This document shows, one piece after another, positions 53,641-64,000 of a DNA stretch of 64,000 nt. Position 1 is the stretch's first letter. Each line of letters begins with the position of its first letter. A model generated the notes under the pieces. It was not told the DNA's origin and made no database searches. It saw nothing but the letters and a program-made list of their open reading frames with translations. The DNA comes from Sipunculus nudus (Eukaryota > Annelida > Sipuncula > Golfingiida > Sipunculidae). The stretch spans positions 39,623,558-39,687,557 of the forward strand of contig CM049310.1 in NCBI GenBank assembly GCA_026874595.1, given 5' to 3'. Made by a program: the position numbers and the translations under genes.

Positions 53641-56467
53641 AGTGAGAGAGCTATAAATCACGGGCAAAATAGGTCGGCAATCTTATGCAACCACATTTGG
53701 ATCAGGCCAGCAAAAGCTTTTAAAACTCTATCTTGAATATTAGATCGGTCAGGCAGGGAGGAATACTTTCCCCCTGGTTTTACGTTGTGTTTATACATGA
53801 ATTGATTGTACAACTTAGAAATTGTTTGTATGGGGCAAAAATTGATAATTTATATATAGGGTGTCCAGTTATGGCTGATGATATATCACTGATTTCTCTC
53901 ACGCCATTTGGCCTTTAGCGTATGTTTAATATATTTAATTACATCTGTGGCGTCTGTGTTATTCTATAATCAAGCAAGTGCAAGAAAATTGTCACCTTGT
54001 TATTCTCCTTAATTCAAATTTCCATTCTGATCAGAGAACTAAACTATCTTGTCAAAGAGCGAGAGGATCTTTCCTATCCTTAGCGGGTGCTGGAGTAAGA
54101 CCAAGGGGACTTATTCCCCTCATGGCTGCTAAATTGTACAGAGTTATCGTAATTCCAACATTTTTGTATGGTTTCAGAATTATGGAACAATCTTTCCAAT
54201 ATGGAAGTCTTAAGACTGGGGCGAACGCACAGATTTTGTGCCCGCACCTGTCAAGCTTCTAACCAACGAGTTTGATCTGACCCCGCGTTGGCCATGTTAG
54301 TTCTCCATAGATTACAAGGTAATATATCTAAATATTTTAAAATATTCCCTTTTGTTTTCTATAAAGCTCCTAAAATAGTAAAATTTATCAATTTAAGTTA
54401 TACCATAAAATGATATGTCAAATACCTGTTATATACTGTTTTTTTAATACTTGTAAATAATGTTTTCCTTTTTAAAACGTGTATTGTTATCTTGGTACCT
54501 ATTGGCTGCCTCGAACTCAAAACAGACTCGGAATCATGCTAATAACAAAAAAAATGCCATAGTGCTCAGCACGTTTAAGCCCATGGAATTGTAGTGTGGT
54601 TGTCAGGAAGGCGTAATTATTGGGCCTTGTATGTATTGTCTATATATATTTATTGTTTACGAATTTTTCGTAAAAAATTAGAAATTATTACGATAAGTTC
54701 AAAAGGTGTGTGTTTGACGAAATAGACGAAACCATGAATGCCGATATAAAAAAAATTGGGTCCTTTTGCGGCGAAAAAAGAGCTAAAAAGGTAAAAAATG
54801 GTGCATTTCTCGACAGCTCCAAGGCTTTCGACATGGTCTGGCACGATGGTCTCTTTACTTACATTTTTGAACTTAATATTAATGGGAATTGTGGAGGTTG
54901 ATTAAATCTCTGTACAGTGATATTTTGTGTTGTGTGTAACATGACGGAGTTTACAGTCGATCGAGTGTCGATCGGTCAGGCAGGGAGGAATACTTTCCCC
55001 TTGGTTTTACGTTGTGTTTATACATGAATTGATTGTACAACTTAGAAATTGTTTGTATGGGGCAAAAATTGATAATTTATATATAGGGTGTCCAGTTATG
55101 GCTGATGATATATCACTGATTTCTCTCACGCCATTTGGCCTTTAGCGTATGTTTAATATATTTAAATACATCTGTGGCGTCTGGGTTATTCTATAATCAA
55201 GCAAGTGCAAGAAAATCGTCACCTTGTTATTCTCCTTAATTCAAATTTCCATTCTGATCAGAGAACTAAACTATCTTGTCAAAGAGCGAGAGGATCTTTC
55301 CTATCCTTAGCGGGTGCTGGAGTAAGACCAAGGGGACTTATTCCCCTCATGGCTGCTAAATTGTACAGAGTTATCGTACAATAACTGTTGTGGCACAGAA
55401 TCTTTAGTTATTATTCTGAAACTGTGCCAAATAAGAGATTCATAAATAATGTGAACACTTTATTGAAACTTTACAGCTTAGAAGACTATATGATTAATTA
55501 TATTACTTATGATGATGTCCCCAGTATAGGGTTATGGAAAACCATTTTAGATGACGTAAAACGTAATTATGAAATAGAATGAATTAAAGATAGGATAGCA
55601 AACCAGGACGATTTCTACATACTAAGGGAAGTTAATCTTGATTTAAAGCCGAGCGTACTGTGGCTAGCAGCGAGTTATTTTTCAGATTCATTTTCCATAT
55701 TTTAAAACTGGTTAAACTCGTTTCGTTTGCATCGTATAATTCGAAAATTCAGAGACTTTGTCATTTTTGATGTTACTTGTACTATAATTCAGTACTACAT
55801 GTTTTAACGGCAAGCCAGGCGTGTTACAATGAACGCGAAACACTACGGTTTTTCATTGTAGATTATTTACCGGTTAATGTATTTGTATACCGGTATCTGA
55901 ACTGACCTTGAACTTGCAGCTATCTTATTTGGCAAACACCTTGACAAAGATCCCCCTGTAGAATGTACAGACTACTGTTCAGATTACTGGTTAATACCGC
56001 ATTTTTTTCTTTCAAGTGTATGATGTTATTGAAGCACTCTCATAATGCTAAATTAGGATAATTACCCATAAAACATTTACTATTTTCATCGAGTTGGTTC
56101 TTGGTTCTTACAGACGGCAATCTGATTGAGATATTGTTTCAAATTTTTTTACTCATATTGTTTTCAACTGATATATTCACTATTCGAATACAGTTGATTT
56201 ATAAAACATAGTTGAATCACAAAAACTGTAGAACAGTAGACTCAGTTTGTAGATTAATTAAGAGCCTATACGGAGTTGTATAGTTAAGCTCTTCAACAGT
56301 ATTTCTGTGATTTAACCTTAATTATTATGTTGTGTTCATGTTGTATGACTCTTTGGCCATCATTGAGTTTGTCGTTCACATTTTCATATCGCCATAATAT
56401 GTAAAATGACATCCTTTCCGAATAGTTGGAAGAAATAAAGCTATCTATCGATCTATCTATCTATCTA
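53641..56467 (+). mobile_element. Non-LTR retrotransposon remnant with (ATCT)n tail
   Basis: Plus strand. RT core fragments occur twice: SVRQGGILSPWFYVVFIHEL (about 53739) and GCPVMADDISLISLTPFGL (about 53860), repeated at about 54970-55145. The family catalytic YADD is MADD in both. Between them SKAFDMVWHDGLFTY (54822-54868) is the RT block with F-KAFD. Further on, KRFINNVNTLLKLYSLEDY lies near 55430. The 3' end is GGAAGAAATAAAGC followed by (ATCT)n at 56440-56467. A segment of about 400 bp is present as direct copies (53742-54145 and 54969-55375). Frameshifts throughout; dead. Confidence 0.82.
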
Positions 56468-56494
56468 TTGGGCCATGTATGTATTGTCTATATA

Positions 56495-57027
56495 CAGACG
56501 ACGCCACTTATTTGCAAGTCGGTCAACAGAAAATGCCGCTTATTTGCAAGAAATTCTGAAAACCAAAACCATTTCCTATATGTTATCATTAAAAACGCGC
56601 CGCATAATCTGAAGCCTCATTATCGCAAACTCCCGATTAGAATCATGTCCCTATTCAATCATGAGTGGCAAGCGCAAACGCAACGATCTCTCCTTGGCTA
56701 ACAAGTATGAAGTTATCAAGATGAAAGACCAAAGGGTTTCAAAAGTCGACATTTCAAAGAATAATGCTGTGTCCTAGTCACAGATTTCTCAAATAATCTC
56801 TCAGAGGGAGACAAACATCGAAGAAAGTTATCTAATACTGGTGTTTTTATTCTTTATTACAATACGAATAGTGTTACAAAACATTAGATATTCGGCGGTC
56901 AAATCGATCATTCGGCCTACCCTTACACATGGCAGACGGTGAACTTCGCCTAAATGCAACTTCAGTTAATTGCAACAAATTTGCTTGACAAAAGCCTCGT
57001 GCAATTAAGCGGCTTCGTCTTCGTCTG
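56495..57027 (+). mobile_element. pogo/Tigger-like DNA transposon, internally deleted
   Basis: Termini CAGACGACGCCACTTATTTG (left) and CAGACGAAGACGAAGCCGCT (reversed from the right) share CAGACGA and GCC(A/G)CTTAWTTGCA-type sequence, and each end abuts TA, the expected target duplication. Inside, ATG 56661 begins MSGKRKRNDLSLANKYEVIK, then SKVDISKNNAVS, a TAG, and SQISQIISQRE. This is the CENP-B/pogo N-terminal helix-turn-helix. The rest of the transposase, including the DDE domain, is missing. It is non-autonomous and the in-frame stop kills the reading frame. Confidence 0.8.
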
Positions 57028-57040
57028 TATATATATATAT

Positions 57041-57073
<33 letters not shown>

Positions 57074-57074
57074 C
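57028..57074. repeat. (TA)n microsatellite
   Basis: About 45 bp of TA with one interruption; it may have supplied the TA target for the pogo-like element. Confidence 0.93.
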
Positions 57075-57320
57075 ATGTATATATAATAAGTGAATATTAT
57101 TCTGTATTACTGGATTACGAAACTTCTTCCATCGTATTCTAAGTAGGGAACGAACCCGGAATATATGTCGTATGTTGGGTTTTGTGACATGTTTGGTTAG
57201 CCTTTTCATAGATCAGTACCCGGCAACCCTTTTGAACCGGCTTTTTGAACCTTTTTATTTCATAATTACACACTAAACACGCTTTCTCTATACCTTTATT
57301 GTGCCCATTCTTAGGCATAT
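57075..57320. repeat. Dispersed repeat shared with 39157-39420
   Basis: TATTCTGTATTACTGGATTA, GGGAACGAACCCGGAATATA, ATGTTTGGTTAGCCTTTTCA and ACACGCTTTCTCTATACC; the second copy, again beside (TA)n. Confidence 0.75.
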
Positions 57321-57336
57321 AAGATTTAAATGAAAT

Positions 57337-57633
57337 TCAGTCTTCCCTATTGAAAACATAAGTGGAAGTATAAAAATAGCGTCCTGTGCTGCTATCATAA
57401 ATCAAGGTTTCAACATTCAGTAAATAATCCATTTGTGATTCATGACAAACATATCTTTCTTCTCCGATTACAGGTTTCTCGCAAGCGCAATATCGTACCT
57501 CCGGCCCCACACACAGTCTTGATACAGTAAACAGACACACATGGACTGAAATTATCAACAGGCAGAACCAAAGCACTAAGTAATACTGGTAAAAAAGACA
57601 CTGTATCGGGGGGGGGGGAGGAGTTGAAATCAC
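57337..57633 (-). CDS. Candidate orphan exon or small membrane/secreted protein
   Basis: Open for 98 codons on the minus strand. I do not recognise it. From the frame's first Met it begins MISTPPPPP inside a poly-C run, which is a poor start. More plausible is an exon starting after the acceptor-like TGTCTTTTTTACCAG at about 57591-57605. From there a strong hydrophobic segment (YYLVLWFCLLIISVHVCLF) is followed by VGPEVRYCACEKPVIGEERY, VCHESQMDYLL, YDSSTGRYFYTSTYVFNRED and a stop. The hydrophobic stretch could be a signal or anchor, with four Cys after it. It has more complex composition than neighbouring chance frames. It could still be a chance frame. Confidence 0.28.
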   Translation of the reverse strand: MISTPPPPPIQCLFYQYYLVLWFCLLIISVHVCLFTVSRLCVGPEVRYCACEKPVIGEERYVCHESQMDYLLNVETLIYDSSTGRYFYTSTYVFNRED

Positions 57634-58289
57634 AAGAGATGAGAACTTTTGTATGTAGGCAAGATGAACTGATGGCGAAATATGCTACACATGCGTTGTG
57701 ACAAATGACTGAATCACTTTAATATCCCCCCCCCCCCCTTTAATTTATACTAGCAGTATACTCTTAATTCCGACATTCGACTTGTAACATCCAGGTTTTA
57801 GTTTGTACGCAAAAATGGACACCCCATGACCAAGCAAACGTATTCCAAATCTCATTATATTATCATATAACATAATTGCCTATAAAAATAGCTTTTACAT
57901 AAAATGAGCCCAATTCCTGCAGGAGAAACAATTTTCTGTCTATTTTTCCACACAAAAAAAATTAGGTTGTGTGATTTGATCAAAAACTATTGGCACATCC
58001 ATGAGCACTATGAACTCGGCATTGACGTACCACTGGGAATCACCTGTGACAAAAAATTCTAGATCTCAGTGAAAGCACAGTATTTCTGCCACTGTCACAA
58101 TTTTCAGGAGAGAATAAAATCAATATTCATGACTAGATCTGTGTTGTTGATAATATTCAGTCAATGATGTCACATGTGTACCAGCCAATCAAATGAGGGC
58201 AAAGTCTGGGATCTGGATGAAATCCTCCGTTCACACAACAAATGCATGTGCAATATGTTTACTTAAACTTCAGTGTACAGAACTAACTT
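57634..58289. other. Non-genic stretch
   Basis: Poly-G/C runs at 57609-57620 and 57727-57739; otherwise AT-rich with nothing supported. Confidence 0.5.
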
Positions 58290-59170
58290 GAAGAGGGGGA
58301 AATACCAGGCATTAAATGAATATAGACAACCCCATAATAGGGTAGATCTTGAACACTTTAAACAGTTAAAATCAGAATTTAAAATCTTGGGTAACAAGTC
58401 AAAGAAAGAAAACTCTATTTCAAATATAACTGATTAAATAATCGATAGGCAAATCCACAAACGGTTTTTCAGAAAGATTAAACCTGTTAAAAGGACAAAA
58501 ATTGAAATAATATTATTGGGGAGGACAGGTTGACCTATTTGTGAAAAACTATTGAATAATGATATAAATGTAAATCCAAGATCTAAGAACCATATGAATA
58601 AGTACCAGTTAAATGCACATGTTTCTTATATAAATATGGAAGAATTTTTATATTAGCAAAGAAGAAAAACTAAAACAGTTAAAATCTATGCAAAATGTTG
58701 AGACTCCTGGACCATATGGAGTAACAATAGAACTTCTAATAGACGACATAGCAGTTTTAAGCTTGGTATTAGAAATAAAATATTTAATAAAGTATTTACT
58801 TCTGGTCACTTCGCAACTGAATGGGCCATGGCAATTTTGTTCTAATAACACAAGAAAAGCACCACAAAAGAAATAATTATAGAGGAATCTCGCTTTTAAA
58901 CACTACAAGTGAATTATTTACTAAAGTTGTTAACGAGAGATTAATTAATTGGCAGAAAAAAAAACCAAATTCATAGAAGAGCAAGGTGGATATAGAAGAA
59001 AATATATAGCACTATTGATAATATGTACACACTCATGGAACGTAACGAAATTTATTTATCAAAGAAAAAAGGACAATCTTTTTCAATATTTATAGACTTT
59101 TCCAAAGCGTTCGATAGTATTCAACAACAACATTCATAAATATGGTATTAGAGGGAAAATGTTTATTGTC
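58290..59170 (+). mobile_element. Non-LTR retrotransposon RT fragment
   Basis: In broken plus phases: ALNEYRQPHNRVDLEHFKQL, KSEFKILGNKSKKEN, then ETPGPYGVTIELLI (RT block with PGPDG), FTSGHFATEWAMAI, NNYRGISLLNTTSELFTKVV, NERLINW, GGYRRKY, IDNMYTLME and KKGQSFSIFIDFSKAFDSIQ. These are RT blocks 1-3, in order, up to the first catalytic Asp (FIDFSKAFD). The YADD block is absent, and the sequence is interrupted near 59200 by the minus-strand element that follows. Confidence 0.82.
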
Positions 59171-59212
59171 CTTTAATCAATGTACCTTAAATTACAGTCT
59201 GATGTCTTAGTT

Positions 59213-60300
59213 TTTGAATATTGAAATATCTTTATTCTGAAAATGAAGGCCTCAGACCATTTGATCCAACATATTTACATACACAATACATAATACATGG
59301 TCAAGTGAAAAATAATATTAAATAATAAAACTAAAAAATAAAAAGTAAAAAATAACATGCATACAGTTTTCATCAAAACACAGTTATTATTTACAAAATA
59401 TTAACAGAAATAACTTTTTTTTCAACTGAAAAAAAATATAGAGTGTAATTAGGTAACTAACGATATATAAATGCAATATACAAACTAACAAGGGTTTGAT
59501 ATATGTATTTAATGCAAAAATTAAATGTTTTCCTTGACATTTTTGTTGAACAGAATTAATATAACATGTTTTTGAATATACAAAAATGAAATTGAAAAAA
59601 AATATCAGAAATAATACTATTTCTTGCCAATAATAGTTATTTCACATACGGATGATATACTTTAAATATGTCATAAGAAATAGCTTTCATACATATATTT
59701 GGAAATTTTATAGGATTTTAAGTTGTGTAGACTCCAAAATATATGGATGTCAAATTGAACAAAAAGTCACTTGTGTTAACTAGTATCATGCAATATTTTA
59801 ATGTTATTGTAACAACATCAACTTAAGAACATAGATAATGCCTACTTTAACATTATTTGTGTTTCACAAAAATGATTAAGGTCAATGGTAATTACACAGA
59901 ATAAGTTTCATGACAAGATAAAAACAAGTGATACAAGTGATGAAAATATTCATCATTACTTGTTAATGGCATCATCTAGAAATGACTCTTTTTTAACAAA
60001 TGCAAGACGCACAAATGCTGCAAGCTTGTTGTATGTGACATAATTTGTAGTAGACATTAATGAGATAAAAGAAATATCGTTAACTTCAGACAGATATTTT
60101 CTTCTTAATTAAATATATAAAGGACATTTAATGACAAAATGGTTCTCATCTTCAATATAAGATTCTCCTTGTTTAAGACAGAATGTACAACATCTCTCTT
60201 CCCAGGCTATTTTCTTGTGACGACCAACTTCTACTTCTAAACCATGTGATGATGGTCTAAATCATGCTAAACTAATTCTGTATCTCTTATTAGGAACTGC
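59213..60300 (-). mobile_element. 5'-truncated non-LTR retrotransposon, C-terminus and 3' UTR
   Basis: Minus strand, from about 60290: SLA then a stop, FRPSSHGLEVEVGRHKKIAW, EERCCTFCLKQGESYIEDEN, HFVIKCPLYI, a stop, LRRKYLSEVNDISFISLM, LAAFVRLAFVKKESF and LDDAINK with a stop at about 59946. The CxxC...H...C pattern with the EDENHFVIKCPLY context is the zinc-knuckle domain downstream of RT in a subset of non-LTR elements. The 3' UTR ends GGATCAAATGGTCTGAGGCC...AATAAAGATATTTCAAT near 59213. Two in-frame stops; dead. Confidence 0.82.
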
Positions 60301-60900
60301 TGATAAATATAATTCAGTGTTTTATAAAACTTTTAAAGATAGCATATGTTTTTCAATCTTCCATTACTTTATATGTTAACTGTCCATTCTTGCCTTTCAT
60401 TATCATGTAACCTTTGTTTGAAACCTGACAAAAATATATTTATATCACCCACATCTTGAAGTATTCATGTATACACAAATCCGAAAGAAAATAATATAGT
60501 TTTACCCTAGTTGCACACGTACACTTTCCTACTTCGTCTAACCTATATAATTTAGAATATAAACGCTACGGGTACCTATAACTTAACCCAATAAGAAATA
60601 CATTTGAACATAAATATGATTTTCAGAGGTATATTCTTCCACACTCGCCAAGTGCGACAAGACAAGGTTGTAAGATTTACTTTTCATATTTTTCATAAAT
60701 AAACTTTATCTCGCAATACATTCTGAAAAAGACAATATATATATATATATATATATACATATATCCAGATTCATCTTTCAATGTTTATATATGTTTGCTG
60801 ATGATGTGGTATGCATTGCAGACACAGCAGGCAGATTATAATGCAACATTAATAAATAAGAAGTATATTCTGTAATAATTATGGAATGAAAGTTTATGTT
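60301..60900. other. AT-rich non-genic stretch
   Basis: A short (TA)n lies at 60737-60758. A plus-strand phrase near 60780 (MFADDVVCI-like, in TATATGTTTGCTGATGATGTGG) may be the YADD block of the 58-59 kb RT element. No other content. Confidence 0.5.
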
Positions 60901-61079
60901 AATAAAACCAATTCATAATTGAACTTCAGTCTGGATTCATTCGGTTCAGATGTAATCATCTGACGTGATTATCACACCAATTGTCTTTGTTCAGCTATCT
61001 CTCGTTATTGATCCCTTTTCCGCTCTCGTTTATGTCATTAATTCATAAATTTCATTTAAAAACAATTGTGGCGAATTGA
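60901..61079. other. Flank shared with 34180-34365
   Basis: AATTCATAACTGAACTTCAG and CTGGATTYTTCGGTT-like sequence match the 3' flank of GRL1, so the duplication includes flanking DNA. No gene. Confidence 0.55.
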
Positions 61080-61742
61080 TTATTCAGTAGCGTTAAAGAC
61101 GCATTTGCACACTGGCGCCGTCTGGAGGGGATTCTTGAACTGCACCAACAAGAAGAAGTAAGTCACAACCATTCCAATAACCTGAAAGTAAAATTGTTGA
61201 GATTGAAACCAGAAATTTGTGATACATCACATTTGATAAACATTTAATATATTAATCTTTAAACTAAATGTCCACACTATACAGATGTATAAATAATAAC
61301 TTGGAGCACCATATTCCATCGGCGGCTGAATCTTGATAAAAATCTAATCCCTGTACCGAAACATATTATATTACGAACTAATAGATTAAAGAAGATAAAA
61401 AAAAAGACTTCAAATAGAACCCTGAGTCTTATTGCCTTGCAGCTATTGTAGTTTTTATTTTCAGTTTAAATGACAGTACTTTCTGTGTCAGGACGAATGT
61501 AATTGGGCAACCAATTATAATTTTTTTTTATAAATGTCTGGTAACTGTCACACAAAATGCAAAAAATGTCCCTGCATTATTACCGTAAGAATAGCCGGCT
61601 TGTTGATGACGAACATATCCCACGCAGTGAGACCGATCTGGGTCCCTGTCAGTCTGTTTAGGAACATAGTAACTCCCAGGTGGCGCTCATTGCTGGAGCC
61701 GATCGCCCGTATGTTGTAGATGTCCCACAGCAAATCATGTGC
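61080..61742 (-). CDS. Gustatory-receptor-like (GRL) chemoreceptor, last two exons
   Basis: Two coding exons on the minus strand. Exon A (61742-61584, 53 codons) lies between acceptor ATTATAG and donor GTAATA and reads AHDLLWDIYNIRAIG, MFLNRLTGTQIGLTAWDMFV and INKPAILT. Exon B (61181-61080) follows TTTTACTTTCAG and reads VIGMVVTYFFLLVQF, KNPLQTAPVCKCVFNATE and TAA. Spliced, the tail gives the TYhhhhhQF signature of the seventh helix, and both introns flanking exon A are phase 0, as in the ancestral 3' gene structure of gustatory receptors. These are ligand-gated cation channels at the plasma membrane. Only the C-terminal ~86 residues are found. The region upstream (61743-62270) is retroelement, so this is a partial, possibly dead gene. 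Confidence 0.72.
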
Positions 61743-61924
61743 CTATAATATGGAAATTTGATATATTTAAATTTTCAGACGAAATTAGTTTTTTTCCGCA
61801 TTTTCAAAAAAGGGGATGTATGTAAAGGGTACACATGGAATGTAAAGAAAAAGAAGAAAGGGTCATATGGATGGTTGGATGTTATGATAAAACAGGTGTT
61901 GATTTTAATATTTTTCTTTACACA
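61743..61924. other. Intron or flank upstream of the GRL tail
   Basis: AT-rich; the first ~70 bp align with 35055-35125 of GRL1. No further receptor exon recognised. Confidence 0.5.
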
Positions 61925-62275
61925 GTCATGCTAAGATCAAACGAAACGTGTTGTATATCTTTGATATAATTTTGAAGGCACTGAAATCATTTCTTATTGA
62001 ATGAGTAATCTTTACTGGGCTTGCCATACAGAATAAATTGGGTGATATGTCCATATCTTGTTCGAGGTTGTGAAGGTGTATGCGTCTTTCATAATTGTAT
62101 ATAAACCACACTCAAGGAAAACATGAAAGGCGTTTTCTTTTATGAATCCACATCTACAGGAAGGATTGTCAATGATGTGACGTTGTGTTAAGTGGTAATT
62201 TAGATAATAATGGAAATGTTGTGCCCTTCACCATATATATGACAGAATAGGGGTGTTAAATTGTTAGAGTATATA
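61925..62275 (-). mobile_element. Non-LTR retrotransposon C-terminal fragment
   Basis: Minus strand: NYHLTQRHIIDNPSCRCGFI, KENAFHVFLECGLY, then after a frame shift YNYERRIHLHNLEQDMDISP and NLFCMASPVK. This is the CxCG...H...C zinc-knuckle tail of a non-LTR element, of a different type from the one at 59.2-60.3 kb. Its position suggests that it cut off the 5' part of the GRL gene. Confidence 0.72.
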
Positions 62276-63012
62276 AAATGGAGGGCAATTTTTCAAAAAG
62301 TAAAAAGTTCATGTATGGATCTAGATACAGAGAGGATTAACTCAACGGAAGAAATTTCTAGTTTTACTTTAGGTGAACTTGATAATGGTAAAGTATTAGA
62401 TCTAAATTTCTTTAATTAAAAAAAAAAGATTTATGAAATATTGGTCAGCTCAGTAGATTCTACATGTAAACACATTGTCCCAAGAATTTTTAGATTTTGT
62501 GATACATTTTATTTAGAAAATATTGACTGGAAAAAAGTCTTTCAGCTAGCATTCAAAGTTTGTATAGATACTAAAACCAGATGTTTTCAGTTTATTGCAC
62601 AATATTTCAGCTAATAATTATTGGTTAAACAAATGGGGAATAATAGAAAATAATCTCTGTACATTTTGTCAACTGGAGACTGAGACTGTTGAGCATCTAT
62701 ACTGGTCTTGTTCATGTGTTCAACACATTTGGCAGATATCAATAACTATCTATTCAGAATCTGAGCAAAATTATATTCTGGACAAAAATTGATGTAATCT
62801 TGGGGAATCTTAATTTTGGTGTTAGTATCAATTTATTCATTATCTTAACCAAGTGTTACATTTATCAGAGCAGGCAACAGAATCAAAATCTATCATTTGA
62901 CAGATTAAAAAAATACCTGAATAATATTCGAAATATTGAATTCAGTATATTTGTGCGAAAAGGAAACACAGATCTTTTCTATGACAGGTGGCACTCAATT
63001 AAGGTATAACAT
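62276..63012 (+). mobile_element. Non-LTR retrotransposon C-terminal fragment
   Basis: Plus strand: ISANNYWLNKWGIIENNLCT, FCQLETETVEHLYWSCSCVQ, HIWQISITIYSESEQ, a stop, then FGVSINLFIILTKCYIYQSR, QNLSFDRLKKYL and FYDRWHSIKV with a stop at about 63009. The CTFC...ET-EHL-W-C...W pattern is the zf-RVT domain after RT; the ILTK-YIY-SR block is the usual C-terminal end. One frame break. It may belong with the RT fragment at 58.3-59.2 kb, the same strand and style. Confidence 0.8.
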
Positions 63013-63425
63013 TTTGTTGAACTAATTAGAGAAGTATAACATATTATTTACACAAACAGTCATGTAAGTGTATAAAGCTTGTTTTTTTTTTTTTGTTGTT
63101 TTTTTTTAAACTGCTATGGTTATTTGTATATACATAGTAGTATACATCAGTATACTCATGTAAACCCATATATTTTGTCGATTTGTATTGTCTTGCTTAG
63201 TATGTAACGATGTATTTTGTAGTTTTGAACAAACAGGTGTACAGGACAACAAAGAGGAAGATTTTCCTAGTCTATGTATTGTTTTTGGAAATAAAAATTC
63301 ATTTAAAAAAAGTAGTAATTTAGATTGCTACATTTCAATCTTAATCTTGAATGAAATATTTAACATTTTCTTTTCCCAATGAAATAGTACATAGGTGGTT
63401 TCAAGTTTGTTTATTAACGTCTTTA
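63013..63425. other. Non-genic stretch, probable retroelement 3' flank
   Basis: T-rich runs near 63085-63110; no supported gene. The 64-codon plus frame at 63188-63382 has no domain. Confidence 0.45.
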
Positions 63426-63596
63426 AAGATTGATTGATTGATTGATATACGTTAATTCCTCCAATATATACATCACAATGTTTCATGTGGACAGAAGGTA
63501 AATTAATATTTCGAAACGCAAATTAATTTTAAAAATATATACATAAATATGCATAAACTAATGTGTACACATACACATATCTAATCTAGTGCATCT
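63426..63596. other. (ATTG)n tail and AT-rich sequence
   Basis: GATTGATTGATTGATTGATA at about 63428-63447 looks like the simple tail of a minus- or plus-strand retroelement; no coding part is visible. Confidence 0.4.
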
Positions 63597-63740
63597 AATA
63601 CACCCATACAACATATACACACATACATATAATGAAATACATAATAAAATACCTATATATACATTTACATATATACATACATACATACGTACATACATAC
63701 ACATAAACATAAACATACATATACATACATATAATGAATC
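63597..63740. repeat. (CATA)n cryptic microsatellite
   Basis: ACATACATACATACGTACATACATACACATAAACATA and similar words. Open frames here are artefacts. Confidence 0.9.
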
Positions 63741-64000
63741 GCGACACTATAACAACATGAGCTTCTGACACAGCTAAACTAGTACGCACATGAAATATCG
63801 CTTTACATTATACATTCACGGACCAGAGAATGAAAAATTAATAACAAAGCAAAGGTCTTACTTTAGTTAAGAAGTTAATTTCAGGTAGCATAGTTTTAAC
63901 CAATTGTCTTACGAGTTAAATATTCTAGATTCGATCAATTGAGAAGTAAATAAATTTCGTCCACATATAAAGGAAGATTTCATGAACTCCCTCATCCAGA
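63741..64000. other. Non-genic end of window
   Basis: AT-rich; nothing supported. Confidence 0.5.

Overview
The window is animal nuclear DNA, most likely from a mollusc and perhaps a bivalve. It is AT-rich, saturated with (TA)n, (TC)n and (AAT)n microsatellites, and carries two tandem satellites, many dead non-LTR retrotransposon tails, tRNA-headed SINE pieces, a pogo-like transposon and MITE-like elements. There are no operons. Splice sites and TATA boxes are visible. The mollusc assignment rests on the repeat types and on a gustatory-receptor-like gene tail, and it is an inference.

The main content is a multicopy family of small, apparently single-exon genes that I do not recognise. The protein is about 190 residues: a start like MAALLM-SWCYP, a Tyr/Ser/Cys-rich block, an almost invariant centre, and an acidic-hydrophobic C-terminal motif (SLEEIISLRSWEDCLPDI). 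I count ten copies in two subfamilies. N-type copies (5.7, 21.3, 30.7, 47.9 kb) end in DMCS. V-type copies (8.8, 13.2, 17.3, 25.1, 35.9, 51.0 kb) mostly end in QNYRDF/L. Only three look intact: 13209-13796, 21341-21919 and 47934-48512, all on the minus strand. The other seven are broken by nonsense codons, frameshifts, deletions or a 41-bp duplication. Most copies keep an upstream TATA-like element, a conserved upstream block with a 13-bp dyad, and a (TC)n/(GA)n microsatellite in the 3' flank.

Layout: 1-1345 is a ~42-bp satellite. 3085-5490 is a ~106-bp GTC-rich satellite with a 1,061-bp higher-order repeat. 5.7-16 kb holds N1, V1 and V2 (all minus). 17-23 kb and 24.8-32.5 kb are two copies of one duplicated block: a V gene on plus, a ~3-kb module, an N gene on minus, then a retrotransposon tail. 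33.8-38.5 kb and 49.9-53 kb are two copies of a second block: a CRE/AP-1-like module, a gustatory-receptor-like tail, a SINE, a V gene and an orphan promoter. 42.1-45.8 kb is a third copy of the V downstream module that has lost its gene. 53.7-63 kb is mainly nested retroelement debris, with a pogo-like element at 56.5-57.0 kb and the best-preserved gustatory-receptor-like 3' end at 61.1-61.7 kb (minus).

The window reads as a birth-and-death locus in which TATA-driven single-exon genes are copied in both orientations and repeatedly broken. Sense and antisense copies face each other, so transcripts from the locus could pair.
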